Assembly: GCF_008801835.1 (NCBI RefSeq)
Contig: NZ_VZOW01000005.1
Location: 62,001 to 126,000 of the forward strand
Reading direction: 5' to 3'
Length of the DNA stretch: 64,000 nucleotides
Origin: Cupriavidus pauculus
Lineage (GTDB): Bacteria; Pseudomonadota; Gammaproteobacteria; Burkholderiales; Burkholderiaceae
Positions 16,771 to 25,251 of this stretch are shown here, one piece after another. A program made the translations under genes and the position numbers. The notes below the pieces were generated by a model. It was not told where the DNA came from, made no database searches, and saw nothing but the letters and a program-made list of their open reading frames with translations. How positions within the stretch are numbered: the first letter of the stretch is position 1; each line of letters begins with the position of its first letter.

Positions 16771-17217
16771 TCAGTGACGGCTACGTTCCTGGCTGCGACC
16801 GACTATCGACGCACCGGCAATCAACTCCTTTAGCAGCGCCAAGGATGCCGCCCCAGGCATGCGGTAGGGATCGAGTTCGCCCTGCGCGGAGTACTTGAGC
16901 AGCGTCGCAGCGTTGATCTTGTCGGCGTTCACGCGTCCCATCGACCAGCCAGAGAACGCCCGCTCGGCGATCTCCTCGTAATGCAGCAACACGACGTCGT
17001 GATGTCGCGCGTCGCGTCCGATATTGAGATAGAGGCGCGATACCGCTTCCCGGCTGCCTTCGAGCGCCTGCAGGAAAATGCTGTTGCTATGGCATAACAC
17101 GCCGGTAATGCCGTGACGCGGATTGTGCGCCAGGCTGGTGTCGAGGATGGCGTCGAGCACATCGGCGCTCAGCGGCTCACGGGCGCGGCTGGCATAAAGC
17201 AGGCGAACTAGCATCAT
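16771..17217 (-). CDS. BLUF domain blue-light photoreceptor
   Basis: FAD-binding blue-light sensor, 148 aa. The BLUF core (about 3-95) keeps the photochemical residues: Tyr8 in LLYASRA, Asn32 in LAHNPRHGITG, Gln50 in FLQALEG, and the GWSMG region with Trp near residue 91. A C-terminal helical tail of about 45 residues would couple to a partner; there is no fused output domain. It starts 6 bp after the folE stop, and its ribosome binding site AAGGGG overlaps that stop, so the two genes are almost surely co-transcribed. Partner and output are unknown. Confidence 0.92.
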   Translation of the reverse strand: MMLVRLLYASRAREPLSADVLDAILDTSLAHNPRHGITGVLCHSNSIFLQALEGSREAVSRLYLNIGRDARHHDVVLLHYEEIAERAFSGWSMGRVNADKINAATLLKYSAQGELDPYRMPGAASLALLKELIAGASIVGRSQERSRH

Positions 17218-17223
17218 GGCCCC

Positions 17224-17946
17224 TTAACGACGGTTCAGATTCAACAGTGTCAGGAATTCTCGGCGCAGCTTGTCGTCCTTGAGAAACGATCCGCGCATGA
17301 CACTGTTGGTCATTTTTGCGTCCGTGTCCCGCACGCCGCGCCAATGCATGCAGAAGTGCTCGGCCTCCATCACAATGGCCAGCCCATCCGGGTTCATCTT
17401 TTCCTGCAGCAGGTCGGCCACCTGCGCGACCGCTTCTTCCTGGATCTGCGGCCGGCACATGATCCACTCGGCCAGACGGACATATTTCGACAGCCCGATC
17501 AGGTTGGAGTGGCGATTTGGCATGACGCCCACCCACAGACTGCCGATGATCGGGCATAGGTGGTGGGAGCACGCGCTGCGCACCCGCATCGGGCCAACGA
17601 TCATCAGTTCGTTCAACTGCTCGACATTCGGGAATTCCGTGACTTCTGGCGCCTTGGCGTAGCGGCCCGCAAAGATTTCCTTGAGGTACATCTTCGCCAC
17701 GCGGCGCGCGGTCTCGCGTGTGTTGTGGTCCTGATCGACATCGATCACCAGCGCGCGCAGTACCTCTTCCATGCGGGCTTCGACTTCGGCCTGCAACGCG
17801 TCCAGTTCACCGTGCTCGATATGGCGAGCAATGTTGTCGTTGGCATGGAAACGCTCGCCCGATGCTTCGATACGGGCGCGGATGCGGTCTGCAACCGGCG
17901 TGGGAGCGGGGCGCTTGGCCTCGTCGAGGTGATCCTTGTGTGACAT
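17224..17946 (-). CDS. folE: GTP cyclohydrolase I (FolE)
   Basis: Cytoplasmic enzyme converting GTP to 7,8-dihydroneopterin triphosphate, the first step of tetrahydrofolate (and other pterin) synthesis. 240 aa. Zinc ligands are present in SACSHHLCPIIG (Cys and His) and EAEHFCMHWRGVRD (Cys); the C-terminal catalytic motif MTNSVMRGSFLKDD is typical. An N-terminal extension of about 55 residues precedes the core. ATG at 17944-17946 (MSHKDHLDEA) is chosen; the frame is open further up but without family-like sequence. It is directly followed by the BLUF photoreceptor gene. Burkholderiales often carry more than one folE, so this may be an accessory copy. Confidence 0.92.
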   Translation of the reverse strand: MSHKDHLDEAKRPAPTPVADRIRARIEASGERFHANDNIARHIEHGELDALQAEVEARMEEVLRALVIDVDQDHNTRETARRVAKMYLKEIFAGRYAKAPEVTEFPNVEQLNELMIVGPMRVRSACSHHLCPIIGSLWVGVMPNRHSNLIGLSKYVRLAEWIMCRPQIQEEAVAQVADLLQEKMNPDGLAIVMEAEHFCMHWRGVRDTDAKMTNSVMRGSFLKDDKLRREFLTLLNLNRR

Positions 17947-18075
17947 GTGTAGCCGCTGGCGAACGGTAAGAGGGGGCGCGGTGCGCGGTGCTTCACTATA
18001 TGGCAGTTGGCATTGCACCACAACTCGACGCCGCGGGCGTCGCTTTGGCGCCCGCCGTTTCGCGCTTTCAATGCT

Positions 18076-19335
18076 TCAGCGCAAGACCGCCAGCGCCGGC
18101 AGCAAGGCCAGCGGCATCACGATGGCGCCGGTCTTCAAGAATGTCGCGGCGCTCACCGCATGGCCTTCGCGGCGCAATGCCGTCAACCACAGCAGTGTCG
18201 CCAGCGATCCGGTTACCGACAGATTGGGGCCAAGATCCACGCCGATCAGCACGGCCGCCGTCACCGTGTCGGATGCGTGGCCCGCGGCGAGTGCCGATGC
18301 GGCAAAGAGCCCGGCCGGCAGGTTGTTGACGATATTGCTGACGACGCCAATCACCAAGCCGGCCACGCCCGCGCCGAGCACCGCTTGCGAACCCTCGCGC
18401 GCCGACAGTTCGCGCACCCAATGGGCCAACTGATCGATCAGTCCAGTCTGCGACAGCCCTGCGACCAGCACGAACAGTCCGGCGACCAGCGGCAGCACGC
18501 CCCACGACACTTCCGACAATGCCGGGCGCAGCAGGCGCGGTTGCGTCGCGCACACCGCCATCAACGTCGCGGTGCCGCCAATGAACGTGGGCCAGCCCAG
18601 GTCGCGACCGAGCAGCGACGCGGTCAGCAAGGCCGCCCCGGTGAGGAAAATGCCAAGCGTGGTCAGCCAGGCCTGCAGCGATAGCGGTGGAACTTCCACA
18701 TCGTCGGCGATAGGCTCGGCCAGCACCTCGCGTTGCGTCCAATAGAGAACGACAAAGGTCATCGCGATGGCAACCACCGACGGCAACGTGAAGCGCGCCA
18801 GCCAGCCCAAAAGCGGCGGCATCCGCTCGCCAAACAGCACCAGGTTGGCCGGGTTCGAAATGGGGAGCACAAAGCTGGCCGCATTGGCGATGAAGGCGCA
18901 GGCGTACAGATAGGGAAGCGGGTGCTTGACGCGTGCGGCGCGCGTGGCCGCCAGTACGGCCGGCGTCAGCACCACGGCGGTCGCGTCGTTGGACATGAAG
19001 GCCGTGACGGCGATGCCGAACCCGTAGACCAGCGCGAAAAGCCGTTTGGCGGAGCCCCTTGCACTGCGCACGGCCAGCGCCGCCACATGATCGAACAGCC
19101 CGGTTTTGCGAGCCAGCTCGGAAATCAGCATCATGCCGGCCAGGAACAGATAAACGTCATTGCCGCGCGCTACGGCGTCGATGGCATCGCGCCACGGCAG
19201 CAGGCCGGCCAAGCAGAGCAGCAGCGCGCCGCCCATCGCCCAGTAAGGCTCGGCAAGCCGGAACGGACGAAACAGCACGCCGGCCGTGGCCAGCGCGGCG
19301 ACGGCCCAGATCAATGGATTGGCGTAGCTCGGCAT
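18076..19335 (-). CDS. ArsB/NhaD-type anion permease (SLC13-like superfamily)
   Basis: Inner-membrane transporter of the ion transporter superfamily, 419 aa, about 11 hydrophobic helices. The two repeat signatures are visible: MSNDATAVVLTPAVLAA with PISNPANLVLFGERMP in the first half, and SNIVNNLPAGLFAASAL with GVDLGPNLSVTGSLATLLWL in the second, the pattern of ArsB arsenite exporters. No arsR or arsC is nearby, so an arsenic role is not supported by context. It starts 8 bp after the penicillin-binding protein gene and may be co-transcribed. A GC hairpin at 18033-18055 follows the stop but lacks a T-run. Confidence 0.8.
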   Translation of the reverse strand: MPSYANPLIWAVAALATAGVLFRPFRLAEPYWAMGGALLLCLAGLLPWRDAIDAVARGNDVYLFLAGMMLISELARKTGLFDHVAALAVRSARGSAKRLFALVYGFGIAVTAFMSNDATAVVLTPAVLAATRAARVKHPLPYLYACAFIANAASFVLPISNPANLVLFGERMPPLLGWLARFTLPSVVAIAMTFVVLYWTQREVLAEPIADDVEVPPLSLQAWLTTLGIFLTGAALLTASLLGRDLGWPTFIGGTATLMAVCATQPRLLRPALSEVSWGVLPLVAGLFVLVAGLSQTGLIDQLAHWVRELSAREGSQAVLGAGVAGLVIGVVSNIVNNLPAGLFAASALAAGHASDTVTAAVLIGVDLGPNLSVTGSLATLLWLTALRREGHAVSAATFLKTGAIVMPLALLPALAVLR

Positions 19336-19343
19336 CTGGACGA

Positions 19344-21395
19344 TCAGAGCGGATTGCCGGCGGGGCGCGGCGGGGCAACCGGTGCCGGTATGCCAAGCGC
19401 CGCTGGCGTCGGGCCAGGCATCGATGGCGCTCCGGGGACGCCGCCATCGGGCGCGATGTCGGCTGCGGCGGGCGGCGGGAAGCCCAAGGCCGCGATGCCG
19501 TGCGTCCCATCGGCGTTTTCCGCATAGGCCCAGTCATTGTTGAGTCTTGCCAGTTGAGGCGGCGCGCGGAATTCGGTATCGGGCACGCCGGCCAGGCGGC
19601 CCTCCATGTAGGCCGCCCAGATCGGCAGCGCCGTGGTGGCGCCAAACTCATGGCGGCCCAGGCTGCGATTGTCGTCGAAGCCCATCCACGCCACGGTGAC
19701 CACCTGTCCGGCATACCCCGCGAACCAGCCGTCGACGGCATCGTTGGTAGTGCCGGTCTTGCCGGCCACATCGTCGCGGCGCAGATAGCGCTTCACGCCG
19801 TTGCCGGTGCCTTCGTCCACCACGCTTTGCAGCAGGCTGTTCATGACGAAGGCATTGCGTTCGGAAATCACGCGCGGCGGCTCGCTGGTGTCGGCGGCGA
19901 ATAGCACGTTGCCATCGCCATCGGTGATTTTTTCGATCAGGTACGGTTCGATGCGGTGTCCCTGGTTGGCAAACACGCCGTACGCGGCAGCCAGCCGCAG
20001 CGGCGACGTGGTTCCAGTGCCCAGCGCCATCGGCAGGTAGGGCGGCAGGCGCTTGGTCGAAAAGCCGAACTTGCCGGCGAAGTCGATCGCATAGGGGATG
20101 CCGATGGCCTGCAGCGTACGGATGGCCGGCAGGTTGCGCGATTCGGCCAGCGCCTGGCGCACCGAGATCGGTCCGACAAAGCGGCCGTCGTCGTTGGAAG
20201 GCTGCCAGCGCGGCGAGTTGTCGAGCGGCGCGTCGTTGATCAGCGTGCCCGGCGAGATGCCGCGTTCGAGCGCGGCCGAGTAGATGAACGGCTTGAACGT
20301 CGATCCCGGCTGGCGCTGTGCCTGCGTGGCGTGGTTGAATCGGTTGGCGTCGAAATCGGTGCCGCCCACCATCGCCTCGATCGCGCCCGTGCGTGCGTCG
20401 AGCGATACCAGCGCGGCCTGCGGCAAGGCCACGGCACCTTTGGCCGATCCATGCCGTTTGCCGTAACGGTCGATACCGGCCTGCACCGCATCGAAGGCCT
20501 GCACCTGATGCATCAACGACACCGTCGTATAGACGTTGATGCCCCGCGTGTAGGCCTCGTCGCCAAAACGATCGTGCGCGAGCTGCCGCGCCAGTTCGGC
20601 CACGTATTCGGCGTGTCCGTCGAAGCGGCCGTTGGTGTCGCGGCTGACCACGATGCGCGCATTGCGCGCCTCGCGATACTGGTCCTGCGTGATCATGCCC
20701 AGCGCCAGCATGCGGCCCAGCACATATTCCTGCCGACGCTTGGCGCGCGGCAGGTTCACTACCGGGTTCATGGTCGACGGCGCCTTGGGCAGCCCGGCCA
20801 GCATCGCGGTCTGCGCCAGCGACAATTGCGCCAGCGGCTTGCCGAAATAGGTCTGCGCGGCGCTGCCGAAGCCATAGGCGTGCTCGCCCAGGTAGACCTG
20901 GTTCATGTACAGCTCAAGGATGCGTTCCTTGGGCAGCGAGCGGTCGATCTCAAAGGCAAGCAGGATTTCGTACCACTTGCGCGACAGCGTTTTCTCGCGC
21001 GACAGGTAGAAGTTGCGCGCCACCTGCATCGTGATGGTGGACGCCCCCTGCGCGTAGCCCTCGCCGATATTGGCCAGAGCCGCGCGAATCAGTCCAGGGA
21101 TATCGACGCCGACGTGGTTGTAGAACTGGTCGTCCTCGGCCGCCAGCAGCGCGTCGGACATCAGTTTGGGCATCCGCTCGATCGGGATGAATTCGCGGTG
21201 CTCAGTGCCGAATTCGCCGATCAGCACGTCGTCGCGCGTGAAAACGCGCAATGGCACCTGGGGGCGGTAATCGCGCAAGGCCTCGACGGAAGGAAGCTGC
21301 CGCAGGCTGATCACGGCAGCAAAGCCGGCAAGCAGCACGCCAGCGGCGGCCAGCGCTGCCGTGACGCCGGCGGCCTTGACTGCAAGATTTTTCAT
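19344..21395 (-). CDS. Class A penicillin-binding protein (PBP1A family)
   Basis: Bifunctional peptidoglycan glycosyltransferase/transpeptidase, 683 aa, anchored by an N-terminal helix (about 5-28). The GT51 domain has the catalytic Glu motif EDDQFYNHVGVD and the segments GASTITMQVARNFYL and YLGEHAYGFGSAAQTYFGK. The transpeptidase domain has SxxK in PGSTFKPFIY, SxN in AESRNLPA and KTGT in GKTGTTNDAVDGWF. It is shorter than many betaproteobacterial PBP1A proteins and has a Pro/Ala-rich C-terminal tail. ATG at 21393-21395 is chosen; ATG 21404 is an alternative. It lies 10 bp after the hydrolase gene and just before the ArsB-like gene. Confidence 0.92.
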   Translation of the reverse strand: MKNLAVKAAGVTAALAAAGVLLAGFAAVISLRQLPSVEALRDYRPQVPLRVFTRDDVLIGEFGTEHREFIPIERMPKLMSDALLAAEDDQFYNHVGVDIPGLIRAALANIGEGYAQGASTITMQVARNFYLSREKTLSRKWYEILLAFEIDRSLPKERILELYMNQVYLGEHAYGFGSAAQTYFGKPLAQLSLAQTAMLAGLPKAPSTMNPVVNLPRAKRRQEYVLGRMLALGMITQDQYREARNARIVVSRDTNGRFDGHAEYVAELARQLAHDRFGDEAYTRGINVYTTVSLMHQVQAFDAVQAGIDRYGKRHGSAKGAVALPQAALVSLDARTGAIEAMVGGTDFDANRFNHATQAQRQPGSTFKPFIYSAALERGISPGTLINDAPLDNSPRWQPSNDDGRFVGPISVRQALAESRNLPAIRTLQAIGIPYAIDFAGKFGFSTKRLPPYLPMALGTGTTSPLRLAAAYGVFANQGHRIEPYLIEKITDGDGNVLFAADTSEPPRVISERNAFVMNSLLQSVVDEGTGNGVKRYLRRDDVAGKTGTTNDAVDGWFAGYAGQVVTVAWMGFDDNRSLGRHEFGATTALPIWAAYMEGRLAGVPDTEFRAPPQLARLNNDWAYAENADGTHGIAALGFPPPAAADIAPDGGVPGAPSMPGPTPAALGIPAPVAPPRPAGNPL

Positions 21396-21405
21396 GGCGC
21401 GCATT

Positions 21406-22299
21406 CTACCGTGCGGCGGAGAGCGGCAGCGGCGCACCGGTTTCGGTCAGATCGGCAGGCGGCGTCTCGCGCGCGGCCTGAGGCGGATGATGCGGCACTT
21501 GTCGTGCAAAATCGCACAGCGCAAGCCAGGTTTCGGGCCGCTCGACGATCGTGTAGTGATCGGTGCCGGCAATCGTCTGCACCGCCACCGGGCCCGGCCA
21601 CGCGGCCATCAGCCGCTCCGAGCATTCGTGCGGCACCACGTCGTCGGTCTGCGCCAACAGCACTTTCGTGCTCTGCACCACCTTCTTGCAGTGCGAAATC
21701 GAGTCGAAGTGGTGGCGCATCAACTGCCGCAGCGGCACCAGCGGAAAGCGCTTGCGCACGATTTCCAGCAGCGAATCGTATGGCGTAATCAATTGCAGGC
21801 TTTCGAAATCCTGCAGGTCGGCCAGCTGGATTGCCACGCCGGTCCCGAGCGAGCGCCCCACCACGTGCACGCGCACGCCGGGAAAACTGCGGCGGATATG
21901 CAGCAGGAACTGGCTGGCATCGGCCACGGCGGCGGCCTCGGACGGCATGCCGTCGGAATGGCCCAGGCCGCGGTAGTCGAACGTGGCGAAACCCATGCCG
22001 CGTGGCAGCCATTTCATGAACTGGAGCGTTTCCAGCACGTCCTCGCCGCGCCCGGGCAGGTAGAAAAGCAGGTCGCCCACACCGGCATGATCGGCATGAT
22101 ACGTGTAGCCGCGAAACAGGCCACCGGGCACCGGATGGGAATAGGCGTCGACGCCGTCCGGCAGGTCGCGCGGCGGCCTGCGGCGCGCGTCGAACAAGAG
22201 ACGCTCCTGGTTGACGGCCAGGTAAGTCCAATAGCAGGCGAAGCCGCCAGCGGTCACAAGCGTGGTGGCCAGCGTTCTGCGCAATAACGACGAAGACAT
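21406..22299 (-). CDS. Alpha/beta hydrolase, membrane-anchored or exported
   Basis: Serine hydrolase of the alpha/beta fold, 297 aa. An N-terminal hydrophobic segment (MSSSLLRRTLATTLVTAGGF onward) anchors or exports it. The core shows the oxyanion/GRGED segment LLFYLPGRGEDVLETLQ, FDYRGLGHSDG, and the nucleophile elbow GRSLGTGVA with Ser; a likely acid in AQTDDVVP and a His in GTDHYTIV complete the triad. The type resembles BEM46-like membrane hydrolases. It starts a minus-strand run with the penicillin-binding protein gene 10 bp downstream. Substrate unknown. Confidence 0.85.
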   Translation of the reverse strand: MSSSLLRRTLATTLVTAGGFACYWTYLAVNQERLLFDARRRPPRDLPDGVDAYSHPVPGGLFRGYTYHADHAGVGDLLFYLPGRGEDVLETLQFMKWLPRGMGFATFDYRGLGHSDGMPSEAAAVADASQFLLHIRRSFPGVRVHVVGRSLGTGVAIQLADLQDFESLQLITPYDSLLEIVRKRFPLVPLRQLMRHHFDSISHCKKVVQSTKVLLAQTDDVVPHECSERLMAAWPGPVAVQTIAGTDHYTIVERPETWLALCDFARQVPHHPPQAARETPPADLTETGAPLPLSAAR

Positions 22300-22442
22300 G
22301 GGGGCGAAAGAATGGTCTCGGACGGGCAATCGTGCCCAGCCTAACCGAAAATTGAAAGACGCGACATTTGACCGGCCATGTCCCGGGAGAGTTCTTGTAC
22401 GATATGCCGCATATCGAACCACGCCCACCGGGGGGCTGTTGC

Positions 22443-22676
22443 ATGAACGACGAACAGAAACGCGCGGAAGAAGCACAGGCGATGGAGCGGGTGGTCAATG
22501 CCACGCGCCAGGTGCAGGTGGCGTTTGCCGCGCTGCAGAGCCAGTATCCGCCGCAAGGCAGCGGCAAGCCGTCGAAGATCGCGCTGCAGACCTTCGATGC
22601 CGCCCTGCAGGCGCTGGAGGACGCCCAGGCGGGCTTTGACGAAGTCCTCAACGATCTGCTGGACGGCAACCGCTGA
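22443..22676 (+). CDS. Small hypothetical helical protein
   Basis: A 77 aa protein starting MNDEQKRAEEAQAMERVVN, preceded by a G-rich tract (CCGGGGGG) at a suitable distance. It appears to be an alpha-helical, possibly coiled-coil, cytoplasmic protein (ALQTFDAALQALEDAQAGFD). No family recognised. It is divergent from the alpha/beta hydrolase gene and convergent with bglX. Confidence 0.65.
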   Translation: MNDEQKRAEEAQAMERVVNATRQVQVAFAALQSQYPPQGSGKPSKIALQTFDAALQALEDAQAGFDEVLNDLLDGNR

Positions 22677-22715
22677 CACGTTGCCGCCTGCGCTCCGGTC
22701 CTTGGCGCCGCCGCG

Positions 22716-25043
22716 TCACTCTAGCGTGAATGTGGCGGTTTTCACGGCCTCGGAATCCAGCCCCACCTGCACATTGAAGTCGCCGGGCTCGGCCACGTAT
22801 TCGAGTTTCGCGTTGTAGAACTTGAGCATGTTCTCGTCGATCGGGAAATCGATCGTGCGCGATTCTCCGGGCGTCAGCATCACCTTGCGGAAGTCCTTGA
22901 GCTCCTTCACGGGACGCACCACCGATGCCGTGACGTCCTGCAGATAGAGCTGCACCACGGTTTCGCCCGCGCGCGCACCGGTGTTCTTCACGGTCACGCT
23001 CGCCGTCACCTTGCCCTGCCGCGCGAGCTTGCGGTCCGACAGCCGCACCTCCGACAGACTGAACGTTGTGTAGCTCAGCCCGTAGCCGAACGGATAGAGC
23101 GGGCCGTAATCTTCCTCGAAATACTGCGACGTATAGTTCGGCGCCTTGCCGGGCGTAAAGGGGCGGCCGATGCGCGGCGCGTTGTAGTACGTCGGGATCT
23201 GGCCAAGCGAGCGCGGGAACGTGATCGGCAGCTTGCCGGAAGGATTTTCGTCGCCGAACAGCAGATCGGCGATGGCGCGCCCGCCCTCGGTGCCCGCGTA
23301 CCAGGTTTCCAGGATCGCGTCGACGTTGTCCTTTTCCCAGTTGATCGTCAGCGGGCGGCCGTTCATCAGCACCAGCACCAGCGGCTTGCCGGTGCTCTTG
23401 AGCGCCTTGAGCAGCGTTTGCTGGCTGCCAGGCAAGCCAAGGCTGGACCGGCTGGACGCCTCGTGCGACATGCCGCGCGTCTCGCCGGCCGCCACCACCA
23501 CCACGTCGGCGTCGCGCGCCACGCGCACTGCTTCGTCGATCATCTCGCCGGACGAGCGCTTGTCCTGCACCACTTCCGGGTTGTCCCAGTTCAGGAAATT
23601 CAGATAGCCGACCACGCGATTGTCGTCGGTGATATTGGCGCCGCGCGCGTACACCACCTCGCCCTTGCCGGCGAGCGCCTCGCGCATGCCCTGCAGCAGC
23701 GTGACCGATTGCTTGGCCACGCCAGCGGCCGACCAACTGCCCATGATGTCGATCGGCGCATCGGCCAACGGGCCGATCACAGCCACCTTGCCCGCCTTCT
23801 TCAGCGGCAGCGTCTGGTTGCGGTTTTCCAGCAGCACCATGGACTTGCGCGCGGCCTCGCGCGCTTCGGCGCGATGCAGGCGGCTTTCGGCGTTGACGTC
23901 GGCCGGATCCTGCGCCGCCGCGCCAATGCGCCGGAACGGGTCGTGGAACAGGCCCATGTCGTACTTCGCGCCCAGCACTTCGCGCACCGCCTCGTCGATC
24001 AGCGCCACGGGCACGGCGCCCGATTTGACCAGCGTCGGCAGCTGTTCCAGGTAGCGCGTGTCGGCCATGCTCATGTCCACGCCGGCCTCGATCGCCAGCC
24101 GTGCCGCCTCGCGGCCGTTACTGGCCACGCCGTGACGCAGCAGTTCGTCGATCGCGCCGTGGTCGCTCACGGTCACGCCCTTGAAGCCCCATTCCTTGCG
24201 CAGCAGGTCGCGCAGCAGCCATTTGTTGGACGTGGCCGGCTGTCCGTTGATCGAATTCAGCGCGATCATCACGCCCCCGGCGCCGGCTTCGAGACCCGCG
24301 CGATAGGGCGGCAGGTAATCCTGATACATGCGCTGCGGGCTCATGTCCACCGTGTTGTAGTCGCGTCCGCCTTCCACGGCGCCGTACAGCGCGAAGTGCT
24401 TGACGAAGGCCATCACGCTGTCCGCGTTGGCGGGCGACGTGCCCTGGAATCCCTTTACGCTGGCGCGCGCGCACTGCGATACCAGGAACGGATCTTCGCC
24501 AAAGCCTTCCGACGTGCGGCCCCAGCGCGGATCGCGCGAGATATCGACCATCGGCGCGAAGGTGGCGTCAAGGCCGTCGGCCGCGGCTTCCAGGCCGGAT
24601 ATGCGCGCGGCCTTTTCCACTACGCCCATGTCCCAGCTGGACGCCAGCGCCAGGCTGATCGGAAACACCGTGCGATGGCCGTGCACCACGTCGTAGGCGA
24701 AGAACATCGGGATCTTCAGCCGGCTGCGCGTGGCGGCTTGCTGCAGCGGCCGGTTGTCGGCGCGCGTCACGGAATTGAACGTGCCGCCCACGCGGCCGGC
24801 CGTGATTTCCTCCATCAGCTTGGCGGCCGGCATTTCAGGGCCGATGCTGATGAGCCGCAGCTGGCCGATCTTTTCGTCGAGCGTCATGCGGCCGACCAGG
24901 TCGTCGATGAAAGCACGCTTGTCCGGTGACGGCGCGATGGCGGCGGGGCCGGTGGCGGCCCCGTCTGTGGCAGGTGCGGCGCTGCCAAACATTGGCGCGC
25001 AGGCAAGGCCGGCCGCGATGGCCAGCAAAGAGAACATTCGCAT
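22716..25043 (-). CDS. bglX: Periplasmic beta-glucosidase, glycoside hydrolase family 3 (BglX)
   Basis: Exported GH3 beta-glucosidase, 775 aa, close to the length of E. coli BglX. A signal peptide ends near FGSAAPA. The N-terminal TIM-barrel contains GVTVSDHGAIDEL with the catalytic Asp nucleophile and DISRDPRWGRTSEGFGEDP; the second alpha/beta domain follows (KVAVIGPLAD), and a C-terminal fibronectin III-like domain ends the protein (VTASVTVKNTGARAGETVVQLYL). It hydrolyses terminal beta-glucosides or oligosaccharides in the periplasm. It is divergent from opgG, so it may act on periplasmic glucans, but this is only inference. ATG at 25041-25043. Confidence 0.93.
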   Translation of the reverse strand: MRMFSLLAIAAGLACAPMFGSAAPATDGAATGPAAIAPSPDKRAFIDDLVGRMTLDEKIGQLRLISIGPEMPAAKLMEEITAGRVGGTFNSVTRADNRPLQQAATRSRLKIPMFFAYDVVHGHRTVFPISLALASSWDMGVVEKAARISGLEAAADGLDATFAPMVDISRDPRWGRTSEGFGEDPFLVSQCARASVKGFQGTSPANADSVMAFVKHFALYGAVEGGRDYNTVDMSPQRMYQDYLPPYRAGLEAGAGGVMIALNSINGQPATSNKWLLRDLLRKEWGFKGVTVSDHGAIDELLRHGVASNGREAARLAIEAGVDMSMADTRYLEQLPTLVKSGAVPVALIDEAVREVLGAKYDMGLFHDPFRRIGAAAQDPADVNAESRLHRAEAREAARKSMVLLENRNQTLPLKKAGKVAVIGPLADAPIDIMGSWSAAGVAKQSVTLLQGMREALAGKGEVVYARGANITDDNRVVGYLNFLNWDNPEVVQDKRSSGEMIDEAVRVARDADVVVVAAGETRGMSHEASSRSSLGLPGSQQTLLKALKSTGKPLVLVLMNGRPLTINWEKDNVDAILETWYAGTEGGRAIADLLFGDENPSGKLPITFPRSLGQIPTYYNAPRIGRPFTPGKAPNYTSQYFEEDYGPLYPFGYGLSYTTFSLSEVRLSDRKLARQGKVTASVTVKNTGARAGETVVQLYLQDVTASVVRPVKELKDFRKVMLTPGESRTIDFPIDENMLKFYNAKLEYVAEPGDFNVQVGLDSEAVKTATFTLE

Positions 25044-25251
25044 TATTTGTTGTCTCGGATGGGCGGACTTCCGGATCGTCGCTCCGCCATGGTGCGGCAA
25101 GGGCGCTTGCTACGGATGTCGCCGCGTGTCTGACATGCACGTCGGGCGAAATCGGTTATTTTTCTGAACTGCGCCGCAAGTTTACAGCCTTACGGTGGCT
25201 ACACTGGCTGCTTTGTGGCGTTTTCTCGATGTGATTTCAGGAGATGGATTG

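Noticed and set aside
19956..21788. A 610-codon plus-strand frame opposite the penicillin-binding protein
   Set aside because: Shadow of a gene with all catalytic motifs intact; no recognisable domain and no ribosome binding site.
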